Assembly: GCA_905210485.1 (NCBI GenBank)
Contig: CAJLXA010000033.1
Span: forward strand, 1-20,527
DNA length: 20,527 nt
Direction: 5' to 3'
Source: an uncultured Eubacteriales bacterium
GTDB lineage: Bacteria > Bacillota > Clostridia > Oscillospirales > CAG-272
Below, piece by piece: positions 7,253 through 14,882 of the stretch. Both the position numbers and the translations under genes were made by a program. The notes below the pieces were generated by a model. That model ran no database searches. It had not been told where the DNA came from and worked only from the letters and a program-made list of their open reading frames with translations. How positions within the stretch are numbered: the stretch's first letter is position 1; every line of letters starts with the position of its first letter.

Positions 7253-7741
7253 ATGAAAAAAGTCGGAATTATCATGGGAAGCGCCAGTGATCTGCCTGTT
7301 GCCGAAAAAGCGGTCAACACCCTTAAAGCCTTTGGCGTGCCCTATGAAGTGCACGTCTATTCCGCGCACAGAACCCCCGGCGAATCCGCGCGTTTTGCCA
7401 GAGAAGCAGAGCCGAACGGGTTCGGCGTACTGATTGCGTTTGCCGGTATGGCGGCGCACCTTGCGGGCGCCATCGCCGCGCAGACCACTCTTCCCGTCAT
7501 TGGCGTACCTTGCCAATCCGGCGTACTTAACGGCATTGATGCTCTGTTATCCACGGTTCAGATGCCCTCCGGAATTCCGGTGGCGACCGTTGCGATTAAC
7601 GGAGGGGTCAATGCCGCTTTGCTTTCTGTGCAGATTCTCGCTCTGACCGACGCGGATCTGTCCGAAAAACTCAAAGCAAAGAAGATTGCCGATACCGCCG
7701 CCGTGCTGGAAAAAGACGCGGAAATCACCGAGAAACTGTAA
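7253..7741 (+). CDS. purE: PurE, N5-carboxyaminoimidazole ribonucleotide mutase (class I-like)
   Basis: PurE makes CAIR for the sixth step of purine synthesis. The 162-residue protein shows MGSASDLP near the N terminus, SAHRTP at 37-42 with the catalytic histidine H39, and VQMPSGIPVATVAI, all class I features. The class I loop usually written AGAGGAAHLPG reads AFAGMAAHLAG here, so several normally fixed residues differ. The ATG at 7253 follows AGGAG (7241-7245) at good spacing; a TTG at 7229 lies inside the terminator's U-tract and is not credible. Class I PurE normally needs PurK to make its substrate N5-CAIR, and no purK is present here. purK may be elsewhere, or the enzyme may use AIR and CO2 directly. 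First gene of the operon. Confidence 0.93.
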   Translation: MKKVGIIMGSASDLPVAEKAVNTLKAFGVPYEVHVYSAHRTPGESARFAREAEPNGFGVLIAFAGMAAHLAGAIAAQTTLPVIGVPCQSGVLNGIDALLSTVQMPSGIPVATVAINGGVNAALLSVQILALTDADLSEKLKAKKIADTAAVLEKDAEITEKL

Positions 7742-7792
7742 TGTGAATTCGCTTTATCAACTGAATTTTATAATATTAAGGAGAAACAAAAC

Positions 7793-8482
7793 ATGAAACT
7801 CGTTTACACCGGCAAGACCAAGAATGTTTACGCGCTTGAAAACGGAAATTATCTGCTCAAATTCAAAGACGACTGCACCGGCAAAGACGGCGTCTTTGAT
7901 CCCGGCGAAAATGCGGTCGGCCTTAAGATCGACGGTGTCGGTGACGTTAACCTGCGTATGTCTGTTTACTTCTTTGAAAAAATCAATGCCGCCGGCATCA
8001 AAACGCATTATGTCAGCGCAAACTGCGACGACACCACAATGGAGGTCATTCCCGGCAAAGTATTCGGTCACGGACTCGAAGTCATCTGCCGTTATAAAGC
8101 GGTGGGCAGTTTCATCCGGAGATACGGCGAATACATCGCCGAGGGCGCCGATCTTCCCGCCTATGTGGAAATGACTTTCAAAAACGACGAGAAAGGCGAT
8201 CCGCTTGTAACGAAGGACGCGTTGGCCGCGCTCGGCGTTATGACCGAAGCGCAATACGACGAGATTAAGGCCATGACCCGGAAGATCACCCGGATTGTCG
8301 CCGACGACCTTGCCGCAAAAGACATGGAACTCTATGACATCAAGTTTGAATTCGGTTATGACCGCGACGGCAACGTCATGCTGATCGACGAGATCGCCTC
8401 CGGCAATATGCGCGTATACAAAAACGGTAAATATATCGACCCCATGACGCTTTCCGGGCTGTTCTTTACGGCCGGTCATTGA
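7793..8482 (+). CDS. purC: SAICAR synthetase (phosphoribosylaminoimidazole-succinocarboxamide synthase)
   Basis: PurC joins aspartate to CAIR using ATP. The 229 residues match the short bacterial form. Signatures are the N-terminal LVYTGKTKNVYAL, LLKFKDDCTGKDG (ATP-binding region), EVICRYKAVGSFIRRYG, YDIKFEFGYDRDGNVMLIDEI and the metal-binding SGNMR segment. The ATG at 7793 is preceded by AAGGAG (7778-7783). It lies 51 bases after purE and 10 bases ahead of the purF-like gene. Neither the next enzyme after PurC, adenylosuccinate lyase PurB, nor purA is in this window. Confidence 0.96.
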   Translation: MKLVYTGKTKNVYALENGNYLLKFKDDCTGKDGVFDPGENAVGLKIDGVGDVNLRMSVYFFEKINAAGIKTHYVSANCDDTTMEVIPGKVFGHGLEVICRYKAVGSFIRRYGEYIAEGADLPAYVEMTFKNDEKGDPLVTKDALAALGVMTEAQYDEIKAMTRKITRIVADDLAAKDMELYDIKFEFGYDRDGNVMLIDEIASGNMRVYKNGKYIDPMTLSGLFFTAGH

Positions 8483-8492
8483 GGGCGACCGC

Positions 8493-9929
8493 ATGAGTGG
8501 ATTTTTCGGAGTGGTCGGGCGCGACAACGTTATGCCCGATGTCTTCTTTGGCACCGACTATCATTCTCACCTCGGTACAAAAAGCGCCGGTATCGCCGCT
8601 TTTTCCGCCGAACGCGGATTACAGAGAAAAATACATAATATTCATAACGCGCCTTTCCGAACGCAGTTTGAGGGAATTCTTGAAGAAATGTCCGGAAACG
8701 CGGCGCTCGGCTCCATCAATGACAGCGACCCGCAACCGCTTCTCATCCAGTCTTCGCTCGGCCGGTACGCCATTTCGGTAGTGGGAACCATCAACAATGC
8801 CGACGAACTTGTGCAGTCCTATGTCAGAGAATGTAAGGGGCAGCTCACGGCACTTTCGGGAGAGGGCGTCAATACGACGGAACTGGTGGCGGCCTGCATC
8901 AACCGCAAACCGACCCTGACGGAGGGCATCCGCTATGCCCAGGACATCATCGACGGAACGGCCCTGATTGTCATTCTTACCGAAGAAGGCACCATCATTG
9001 CGGCGCGCGACAAGGCAGGCAGACTTCCCGTTCATATCGGACAGGGGGACAAAGGGTACTGTGTGTCCTTTGAACACTTCGCTTATGAAAAACTCGGATA
9101 CGAAAGCGTGTACGAACTGAAACCCGCCGAAATCGTCGAGATCGGAGCGGACGGCATGAAAACGCTCGCCGAAGGGCGTGAGGAAATGCATATATGTGCC
9201 TTCCTGTGGTCATATTACGGTTTTCCGACCTCCACTTACGAGGGCGTCAACGTGGAAATGATGCGCTACCGCAATGGGGAGATCATGGCGGAAAACGAAG
9301 CGGAAAACGGAACGTTGCCCAAAGTGGACTATGTGGCGGGGGTTCCGGATTCCGGCACGCCGCACGCCATCGGATACGCGAACAAAACGCATCTGCCGTT
9401 TGCGCGACCGTTCATCAAGTACACCCCCACATGGCCGCGCAGTTTTATGCCTGCCCGTCAGGCGGATCGCAACCGCATTGCCAAAATGAAACAGATCCCC
9501 GTAAAAGATTTGATCCGCGACAAGGAACTGCTTTTCATCGACGATTCCATTGTACGCGGAACGCAACTCCGGGAAACGGTGGAATTTCTCTATGAAAGCG
9601 GTGCCAGAGCAGTGCACATGCGTTCCGCCTGTCCGCCGATTATGTTCGGATGCAAATATCTGAATTTTTCCCGTTCTACGGGCGATATGGATCTGCTTAC
9701 GCGGAACATCATCATGGAACTGGAAGGCAAAGAAGGCATGAAACACCTCGACGAATACAGTGACGGCACTACCGAACGCGGCAAAAAGATGCGCCGTGAA
9801 ATCTGCCGGAAACTGCACCTTGCCTCTCTGGAGTTTCAGACGCCGGAGGGTCTGCAAAAAGCCATCGGTTTGCCCGCGTGTAAACTCTGCACCTATTGTT
9901 GGAACGGAAAGGATCAAGAAAATGACTGA
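8493..9929 (+). CDS. purF: PurF-like amidophosphoribosyltransferase lacking the glutaminase nucleophile
   Basis: The family makes phosphoribosylamine from PRPP and glutamine, the first step of purine synthesis. The 478 residues have the PurF layout: an Ntn-glutaminase fold at about 1-230 and a phosphoribosyltransferase domain at about 235-470. The PRPP loop LLFIDDSIVRGTQ (347-358) is intact. Cysteines matching the Bacillus PurF 4Fe-4S ligands are present: C235, C387, C463 and C466. The protein begins MSGFFG, however, where PurF has MCGxxG, so the nucleophilic cysteine is serine (AGT). By eye, other glutamine-site residues are also gone: HRGQDxAG reads HLGTKSAG, the arginine loop reads GSINDSD, and HNG reads VGT. 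It probably uses free or partner-supplied ammonia. From memory, similar proteins starting MGGFFG occur in Bacteroidota and Clostridia. The start is ATG 8493 with a weak GAGGG site; the stop overlaps purM by 8 bases. Confidence 0.88.
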   Translation: MSGFFGVVGRDNVMPDVFFGTDYHSHLGTKSAGIAAFSAERGLQRKIHNIHNAPFRTQFEGILEEMSGNAALGSINDSDPQPLLIQSSLGRYAISVVGTINNADELVQSYVRECKGQLTALSGEGVNTTELVAACINRKPTLTEGIRYAQDIIDGTALIVILTEEGTIIAARDKAGRLPVHIGQGDKGYCVSFEHFAYEKLGYESVYELKPAEIVEIGADGMKTLAEGREEMHICAFLWSYYGFPTSTYEGVNVEMMRYRNGEIMAENEAENGTLPKVDYVAGVPDSGTPHAIGYANKTHLPFARPFIKYTPTWPRSFMPARQADRNRIAKMKQIPVKDLIRDKELLFIDDSIVRGTQLRETVEFLYESGARAVHMRSACPPIMFGCKYLNFSRSTGDMDLLTRNIIMELEGKEGMKHLDEYSDGTTERGKKMRREICRKLHLASLEFQTPEGLQKAIGLPACKLCTYCWNGKDQEND

Positions 9930-10965
9930 CATCTCAAAATCCGACGCTTACGCCGCGGCCGGCGTGGATATTACCGCCGGCTACCGCGCCGTTGAACTGA
10001 TGAAAAAACACATTGCCGCAACCATGACGCCGGGCGTATGTTCGGACATCGGCGGTTTCGGCGGTCTTTTCGCACTGGATCTTACCGGAATGACCCACCC
10101 GATTCTGGTCAGCGGAACCGACGGCGTCGGAACCAAACTCAAACTCGCTTTTCTGATGGACAAGCACGATACCGTAGGCATTGACTGCGTTGCCATGTGT
10201 GTGAACGATATTATCTGCTGCGGCGCAAAACCGCTGTTCTTCCTCGACTATATCGCCTGCGGAAAAAACGTTCCCGAACGCATTGCCGACATTGTGGCGG
10301 GCGTATGCAACGGATGCGTGCAGGCAGGCGTGGCGCTTATCGGCGGAGAAACCGCCGAGATGCCCGGCTTTTACCCCGTGCAGGAATACGATCTGGCCGG
10401 ATACAGTACCGGAATCGTGGAACGGGAAAAAATCATCGACAATAAAACCATGGCGGCGGGAGACGTCATCATTGCCCTCCCCTCAAGCGGCGTGCACTCC
10501 AACGGCTTTTCGCTCGTCCGCAAAGTGTTCGATATCGAAAACCGCGATCTCGGATCCCCCGTTACGGAACTCGGCGGCAGGTCTCTCGGCGAAGTACTTC
10601 TGACCCCGACTAAAATTTATGTAAAACCGGTGCTTGCCCTGCTGAAAAAAGTGAAAGTCAAAGGCGTCTCGCATATCACGGGCGGCGGTTTTTACGAGAA
10701 TATTCCGAGAAGTATTCCGGCAGGACTGTGCGCCGTTATCGAACGCGCCGCCGTCCGCGTGCTTCCGATCTTCGACCTCATCGCCAAAGCCGGAAATATT
10801 GCGGAAAGAGATATGTTCAACACTTTCAACATGGGCGTCGGCATGAGTATCGTCGTCCCGGCCGACGAAGCAGAAACGGCGCTTGCCGTTCTGCATGAAA
10901 ACGGCGAAGACGCCTACATCATCGGCAGAATCGAAAAGGCCGACGAAAAAATCCGTATATGCTGA
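9922..10965 (+). CDS. purM: Phosphoribosylformylglycinamidine cyclo-ligase (AIR synthetase)
   Basis: PurM closes the imidazole ring, turning FGAM into AIR with ATP. The protein is 347 residues, the usual length. Signatures are YAAAGVDITAGYRAVELMK near the N terminus, GTDGVGTKLKLAF, the metal- and nucleotide-binding VNDIICCGAKPLFFLDYIA, GGETAEMPGFY and HITGGGFYENIPRSIP. I chose ATG 9922, which has AAAGGA at 9907-9912 and overlaps the purF stop by 8 bases; the open frame upstream to 9760 only shadows purF. It is followed by a 79-base gap that may hold a small coupled ORF ahead of purN. Confidence 0.97.
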   Translation: MTDISKSDAYAAAGVDITAGYRAVELMKKHIAATMTPGVCSDIGGFGGLFALDLTGMTHPILVSGTDGVGTKLKLAFLMDKHDTVGIDCVAMCVNDIICCGAKPLFFLDYIACGKNVPERIADIVAGVCNGCVQAGVALIGGETAEMPGFYPVQEYDLAGYSTGIVEREKIIDNKTMAAGDVIIALPSSGVHSNGFSLVRKVFDIENRDLGSPVTELGGRSLGEVLLTPTKIYVKPVLALLKKVKVKGVSHITGGGFYENIPRSIPAGLCAVIERAAVRVLPIFDLIAKAGNIAERDMFNTFNMGVGMSIVVPADEAETALAVLHENGEDAYIIGRIEKADEKIRIC

Positions 10966-10967
10966 AA

Positions 10968-11048
10968 ATGACAGCGAACGCCTATTTTTATCATCAAAGA
11001 CGGCAGTCCGATTCTGCCGATTCCACCGAAAGCAGGTACCGGACATGA
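10968..11048 (+). CDS. Candidate 26-residue coupled ORF between purM and purN
   Basis: ATG 10968 lies 2 bases after the purM stop, and the frame ends at TGA 11046-11048, which overlaps the purN ATG as ATGA. The peptide would be basic and polar (start MTANAYFYHQRR) with no recognisable domain. There is no good ribosome binding site of its own, so it would depend on reinitiation after purM. Its main role could be to carry ribosomes across the gap to purN, whose own site is weak. It may also be chance; I have no conservation data. Confidence 0.25.
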   Translation: MTANAYFYHQRRQSDSADSTESRYRT

Positions 11049-11668
11049 AAAGACAGGAAATTAACATCGCCGTGCTCGTATCCGGAGGCGGAACCAATCT
11101 TCAGGCGCTCATAAACGCCGAAAAGACAGGGATTCTGCACAGCGGGAAAATACGGTTGGTTCTTTCGGACAAAGAAGACGCCTACGCGCTGACGCGGGCA
11201 AAAGAAGCCGGGATTGCCACGGCCGTCGCCTCCGGAAAAGAACTGGGGCAAAGCGGCATGGAAACCCGTATTCTCACATTGCTCCGCGATTATCGGATCG
11301 ACCTTGTCGTTCTCGCCGGTTTTATGTGTATTCTCAGCGCGGATTTTACACGCGGATTGGAACGCAGGATTATCAATATACATCCCTCTCTGATTCCCTC
11401 CTTTTGCGGCGAGGGCTTTTACGGATTGCGCGTTCATCGGGCGGCACTGGAAAAAGGCGTGAAAGTCACCGGCGCAACCGTGCATTTTGTAAACGAGATT
11501 CCCGACGGCGGAAAGATCATTATGCAAAAGGCCGTGAATGTGCGGGAAAATGACACCCCTGAAAGTCTGCAAAAGCGCGTGATGCGCCTTGCGGAATGGA
11601 AAATTCTCCCCGCGGCGACCGAACTTGTTGCCGCCGGAATACTGAATGAAGAGGAACAGGCCTTATGA
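11045..11668 (+). CDS. purN: Phosphoribosylglycinamide formyltransferase (10-formyl-THF dependent)
   Basis: PurN transfers formyl from 10-formyl-THF to GAR, giving FGAR. The 207 residues match the family. The N-terminal phosphate-binding loop is VLVSGGGTNLQALI, and the catalytic Asn and His lie in NIHPSLIPSF. The catalytic Asp is in VHFVNEIPDGGKIIMQ. The family usually reads PSFPG where this protein has PSFCGEGFYG, a small deviation. The start is ATG 11045; the longer open frame up to 10883 overlaps purM and does not look like the family. Its ribosome binding site (AGCAGG) is weak. The stop overlaps the next gene as ATGA. The formyl donor comes from Fhs and GlyA, encoded at the left of the window. 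Confidence 0.96.
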   Translation: MKRQEINIAVLVSGGGTNLQALINAEKTGILHSGKIRLVLSDKEDAYALTRAKEAGIATAVASGKELGQSGMETRILTLLRDYRIDLVVLAGFMCILSADFTRGLERRIINIHPSLIPSFCGEGFYGLRVHRAALEKGVKVTGATVHFVNEIPDGGKIIMQKAVNVRENDTPESLQKRVMRLAEWKILPAATELVAAGILNEEEQAL

Positions 11669-12384
11669 ATACTTATGAAATTCACGATATAGCGGAACTG
11701 ATCCGCAACAACAGTTATGTCGGCCGCGGCATTGTCATCGGCAAATCAGCCGACGGAAAAAAGGCCGTTTCCGCATATTTTATCATGGGCAGAAGCCGGA
11801 ACAGCCGTAACCGTATCTTTAAGGAAGCGGACGACGCCCTTTATACCGAACCTTATGACGCGTCAAGAGTGGAAGACCCCAGCCTCATCATTTATGCCGC
11901 CATGCGGAGATACGCGAACCGTCTTATCGTCACAAACGGCGACCAGACCGATACCGTCCGGCAGGGATTGCAGGACGGCAAATCTTTTAAAGAATCGCTG
12001 GAAAGTCGTGCATTCGAGCCGGATTTTCCCCATTTCACTCCCCGTATCAGCGGAATCCTCACGTTTGAAAAAAACGATTTTTCATACGAAATGAGTATTC
12101 TTAAAAGCGCGGATGAAAAAGGAACGGCCTGCAACCGCTATACTTTTTCTTATGCCGCCCTGCCCGGACTCGGACATTTCATTCATACCTATATGGAAGA
12201 CGGAAATCCTCTGCCCACATTCCGCGGCGAACCTGAACGCGTCGCCGTTCCCGACGACATTGATGTTTTTACGACCGCCCTCTGGAACGCGCTGAACGCC
12301 GACAACCGCATTTCGCTCTATGTCCGTTATACCGATCTTACCGACGGCAAAGAGGAAAACCGCCTGATAAACAGAAACAAGTGA
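11665..12384 (+). CDS. purO: IMP cyclohydrolase, PurO-like (archaeal type)
   Basis: The 239-residue protein resembles the PurO family of IMP cyclohydrolases first known from archaea, which close FAICAR to IMP. Evidence is the N-terminal NNSYVGRGIVIGKSADGKKAVSAYF followed by GRSRNSRNRIF, matching the family's YxGR...G...DG...AY...SRSxxNR pattern, and a later ITDG-like segment (IVTNGDQTD). The context is strong: the next gene encodes the AICAR transformylase without the usual cyclohydrolase domain, so the operon needs a separate enzyme for the last step. The ATG at 11665 overlaps the purN stop as ATGA, with GAGGAAC upstream. The archaeal-type cyclohydrolase in a bacterial operon suggests old gene exchange or an ancestral alternative. 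Confidence 0.85.
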   Translation: MNTYEIHDIAELIRNNSYVGRGIVIGKSADGKKAVSAYFIMGRSRNSRNRIFKEADDALYTEPYDASRVEDPSLIIYAAMRRYANRLIVTNGDQTDTVRQGLQDGKSFKESLESRAFEPDFPHFTPRISGILTFEKNDFSYEMSILKSADEKGTACNRYTFSYAALPGLGHFIHTYMEDGNPLPTFRGEPERVAVPDDIDVFTTALWNALNADNRISLYVRYTDLTDGKEENRLINRNK

Positions 12385-12391
12385 GGAAAAA

Positions 12392-13576
12392 ATGAAAGAA
12401 TTTGAACTGAAATACGGCTGTAACCCCAATCAGAAACCTGCCCGGATCTATATGGAAGACGGCAGCGAACTACCAATCGAGATCCTTTGCGGCAGACCCG
12501 GATATATCAACTTTTTAGACGCATTCAATTCATGGCAACTTGTAACCGAACTGAAAAACGTGCTCGGTCTTCCGGCCGTTGCCTCTTTCAAGCACGTCAG
12601 CCCCACTTCCGCCGCGGTCGGTATTCCGCTGAATGAGAAACTGCGGAAAGCCTGCTTTGCCGACGACATCGAAAATCTTGACAGTTCCCCTCTCGCCTGC
12701 GCTTACGCAAGGGCAAGAGGCACCGACCGTATGTGCTCATTCGGGGACTGGGTCGCGCTGTCCGACGTATGCGACGTAAGCACCGCGCAACTGATAAAGC
12801 GCGAAGTTTCCGACGGTATCATTGCGCCCGGATATGAGCCGGAGGCGCTTGAAATCCTCCGGTCGAAACGCAAGGGGACGTATAACATTGTCAGAATAGA
12901 CCCGGACTACCGGCCTTTCCCCATTGAACGTAAACAGGTGTTCGGCATCACGTTCGAGCAGGGACGGAACAATTTCCCGATCAACCGCGATCTGCTTTCC
13001 CATCTTGTGACCAAGAACAAAGAACTGCCCGAAAGCGCCGTAAGGGATCTCATCGTTTCCCTTATCACGCTGAAATATACACAGTCAAATTCCGTCTGTT
13101 TTGCCTATGACGGTCAGGCGATCGGCGTCGGCGCCGGACAGCAGTCCAGAATTCATTGTACCCGTCTTGCGGCGAGCAAAGCGGACACATGGTTTCTGCG
13201 CCAATACGACAAGGTTCTCGATCTGCCTTTTCTGCCCTCTCTCGGCAGGCCGGAACGCGACAACGTGATCGACGGTTATATCAATAAAAACGAAGAAGAC
13301 GTCTGCGCCGACGGCAACTGGCAGAAATACTTCACCCGCCGTCCCGAACCGCTGACCGAAGCGGAGGCCAAGGCTTATCTTGCCGCCATCGACGGCGTTG
13401 CTCTCGGGTCGGACGCTTTCTTTCCGTTCAGCGACAATATCGAATGCGCAAAACGGAGCGGCGTGAAATACATTGCCGAACCGGGCGGTTCTATCCGCGA
13501 CGATCTCGTCATTGACTGCGCGGATAAATACAATATGGTCATGGCGTTTACCGGGATGCGCCTGTTCCACCATTGA
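12392..13576 (+). CDS. purH: AICAR formyltransferase, single domain (PurH C-terminal type)
   Basis: The enzyme transfers formyl from 10-formyl-THF to AICAR, giving FAICAR. The 394 residues correspond to the transformylase half of bifunctional PurH; the N-terminal MGS-like cyclohydrolase domain is absent and there is no open frame for it upstream. The start KYGCNPNQKPARIY is typical of the domain. The catalytic Lys-His pair is K67-H68 in SFKHVSPTSAAVG. Further signatures are KYTQSNSVCFAYDGQAIGVGAGQQSRIHCTRLA (split by eye) and SDAFFPFSDNIECA near the end. The ATG at 12392 has GAGGAAAA ahead of it and lies 7 bases after purO. It acts together with the PurO-like protein. Its product pathway controls the ZMP/ZTP signal read by the riboswitch at the head of the operon. 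Confidence 0.94.
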   Translation: MKEFELKYGCNPNQKPARIYMEDGSELPIEILCGRPGYINFLDAFNSWQLVTELKNVLGLPAVASFKHVSPTSAAVGIPLNEKLRKACFADDIENLDSSPLACAYARARGTDRMCSFGDWVALSDVCDVSTAQLIKREVSDGIIAPGYEPEALEILRSKRKGTYNIVRIDPDYRPFPIERKQVFGITFEQGRNNFPINRDLLSHLVTKNKELPESAVRDLIVSLITLKYTQSNSVCFAYDGQAIGVGAGQQSRIHCTRLAASKADTWFLRQYDKVLDLPFLPSLGRPERDNVIDGYINKNEEDVCADGNWQKYFTRRPEPLTEAEAKAYLAAIDGVALGSDAFFPFSDNIECAKRSGVKYIAEPGGSIRDDLVIDCADKYNMVMAFTGMRLFHH

Positions 13577-13589
13577 CGGAGGAAACAAT

Positions 13590-14882
13590 ATGAAAATTAT
13601 GGTCATCGGCGGCGGCGGACGGGAACATGCCATCATCAAAAAACTCCGTGAAAACAAAACGGTCGAAACCGTTTATGCGCTTCCCGGCAACGGCGGCATC
13701 GGAAAAGATGCCGTATGCGTACCGATCGGCGCTTGCGAAATTGACAGGATCGTTGCGTTTGCTTTGGAAAACAACATCGGCTATGCGGTCGTCGCGCCGG
13801 ACGATCCGTTGGTGCTCGGATGCGTCGACAAACTGGAAAACGCGGGTATTCCCTGCTTCGGCCCCCGCGCCAATGCCGCCGTCATTGAAGGAAGCAAGAT
13901 CTTTGCCAAGAATCTCATGAAAAAATACGGGATTCCGACAGCGGACTATCAGGTGTTTGACAACATGGAAGACGCGCTTACATATCTGGAGACCGCTCCG
14001 ATCCCGACCGTGATAAAGGCCGACGGTCTGGCGCTCGGAAAAGGCGTCACGGTGGCCATGACGCGTAAAGAGGCCGTGAACGCCGTCATCGAAGCCATGC
14101 AGGATAAAAAATTCGGCAGAAGCGGCGAAAAACTGGTCATTGAAGAATATCTGGAGGGTCCCGAAGTTTCGGTGCTCACATTCACCGACGGCAAAACCGT
14201 GAAGCCGATGGTGTCATCTATGGATCACAAACGCGCAGGCGACTGCGATACGGGGCCGAACACCGGCGGTATGGGCACCGTCGCCCCCAATCCGTTCTAC
14301 ACGCCGGAACTTGCCGAAAAGTGCATGACGGACATTTTTCTCCCGACCGTCCGTGCCATGAACGCCGAGGGCAGACCTTTTAAAGGGTGCCTGTATTTCG
14401 GACTGATGCTCACCGCCAACGGACCGAAAGTGATTGAATACAACTGCCGCTTCGGCGATCCCGAAACGCAGGTCGTACTGCCTCTTCTCGAAAGCGATCT
14501 TCTCACCGTCATGCAGGCGACAACGGAGGGGCGGCTCGCGGAAACCGACGTCAGATTTTCGCCGGAATCCGCCTGTTGCGTCATTATGGCTTCCGGAGGA
14601 TACCCTCTTTCCTACCGGAAAGGATATGAGATCACCGTTCCGAAAGAAATCGCCGATTCCGTTTATTTTGCCGGCGCCGATGAAAAAAACGGCAAACTTG
14701 TCACGTCCGGCGGACGCGTCCTCGGCGTGACCTCCGTTGCCGGCACGCTGGAAGAAGCAATCCGGGCGTCTTATGAAAAAGTCGGGAAGATTCATTTTGA
14801 AAACGCCTGTTATCGGCACGACATCGGAAAAAAAGCCCTGACCTTTACGGAGGATAAACATGGTTTACAGAGTATTTGTTGA
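13590..14882 (+). CDS. purD: Phosphoribosylamine--glycine ligase (GAR synthetase)
   Basis: PurD is an ATP-grasp ligase that joins glycine to phosphoribosylamine. The 430 residues match the family. MKIMVIGGGGREHAI and ALPGNGGIGKDAV lie at the N terminus; VIKADGLALGKGV is the ATP-binding loop, and GPNTGGMGTVAPNPFYTPE and EYNCRFGDPETQVVLPLLESDLL carry the catalytic and metal-binding residues. I chose ATG 13590, preceded by GGAGG (13578-13582); the open frame to 13473 runs into the previous gene. It overlaps purL by 23 bases. Its glycine is a product of GlyA. The unstable phosphoribosylamine comes from the purF-like enzyme. Confidence 0.97.
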   Translation: MKIMVIGGGGREHAIIKKLRENKTVETVYALPGNGGIGKDAVCVPIGACEIDRIVAFALENNIGYAVVAPDDPLVLGCVDKLENAGIPCFGPRANAAVIEGSKIFAKNLMKKYGIPTADYQVFDNMEDALTYLETAPIPTVIKADGLALGKGVTVAMTRKEAVNAVIEAMQDKKFGRSGEKLVIEEYLEGPEVSVLTFTDGKTVKPMVSSMDHKRAGDCDTGPNTGGMGTVAPNPFYTPELAEKCMTDIFLPTVRAMNAEGRPFKGCLYFGLMLTANGPKVIEYNCRFGDPETQVVLPLLESDLLTVMQATTEGRLAETDVRFSPESACCVIMASGGYPLSYRKGYEITVPKEIADSVYFAGADEKNGKLVTSGGRVLGVTSVAGTLEEAIRASYEKVGKIHFENACYRHDIGKKALTFTEDKHGLQSIC

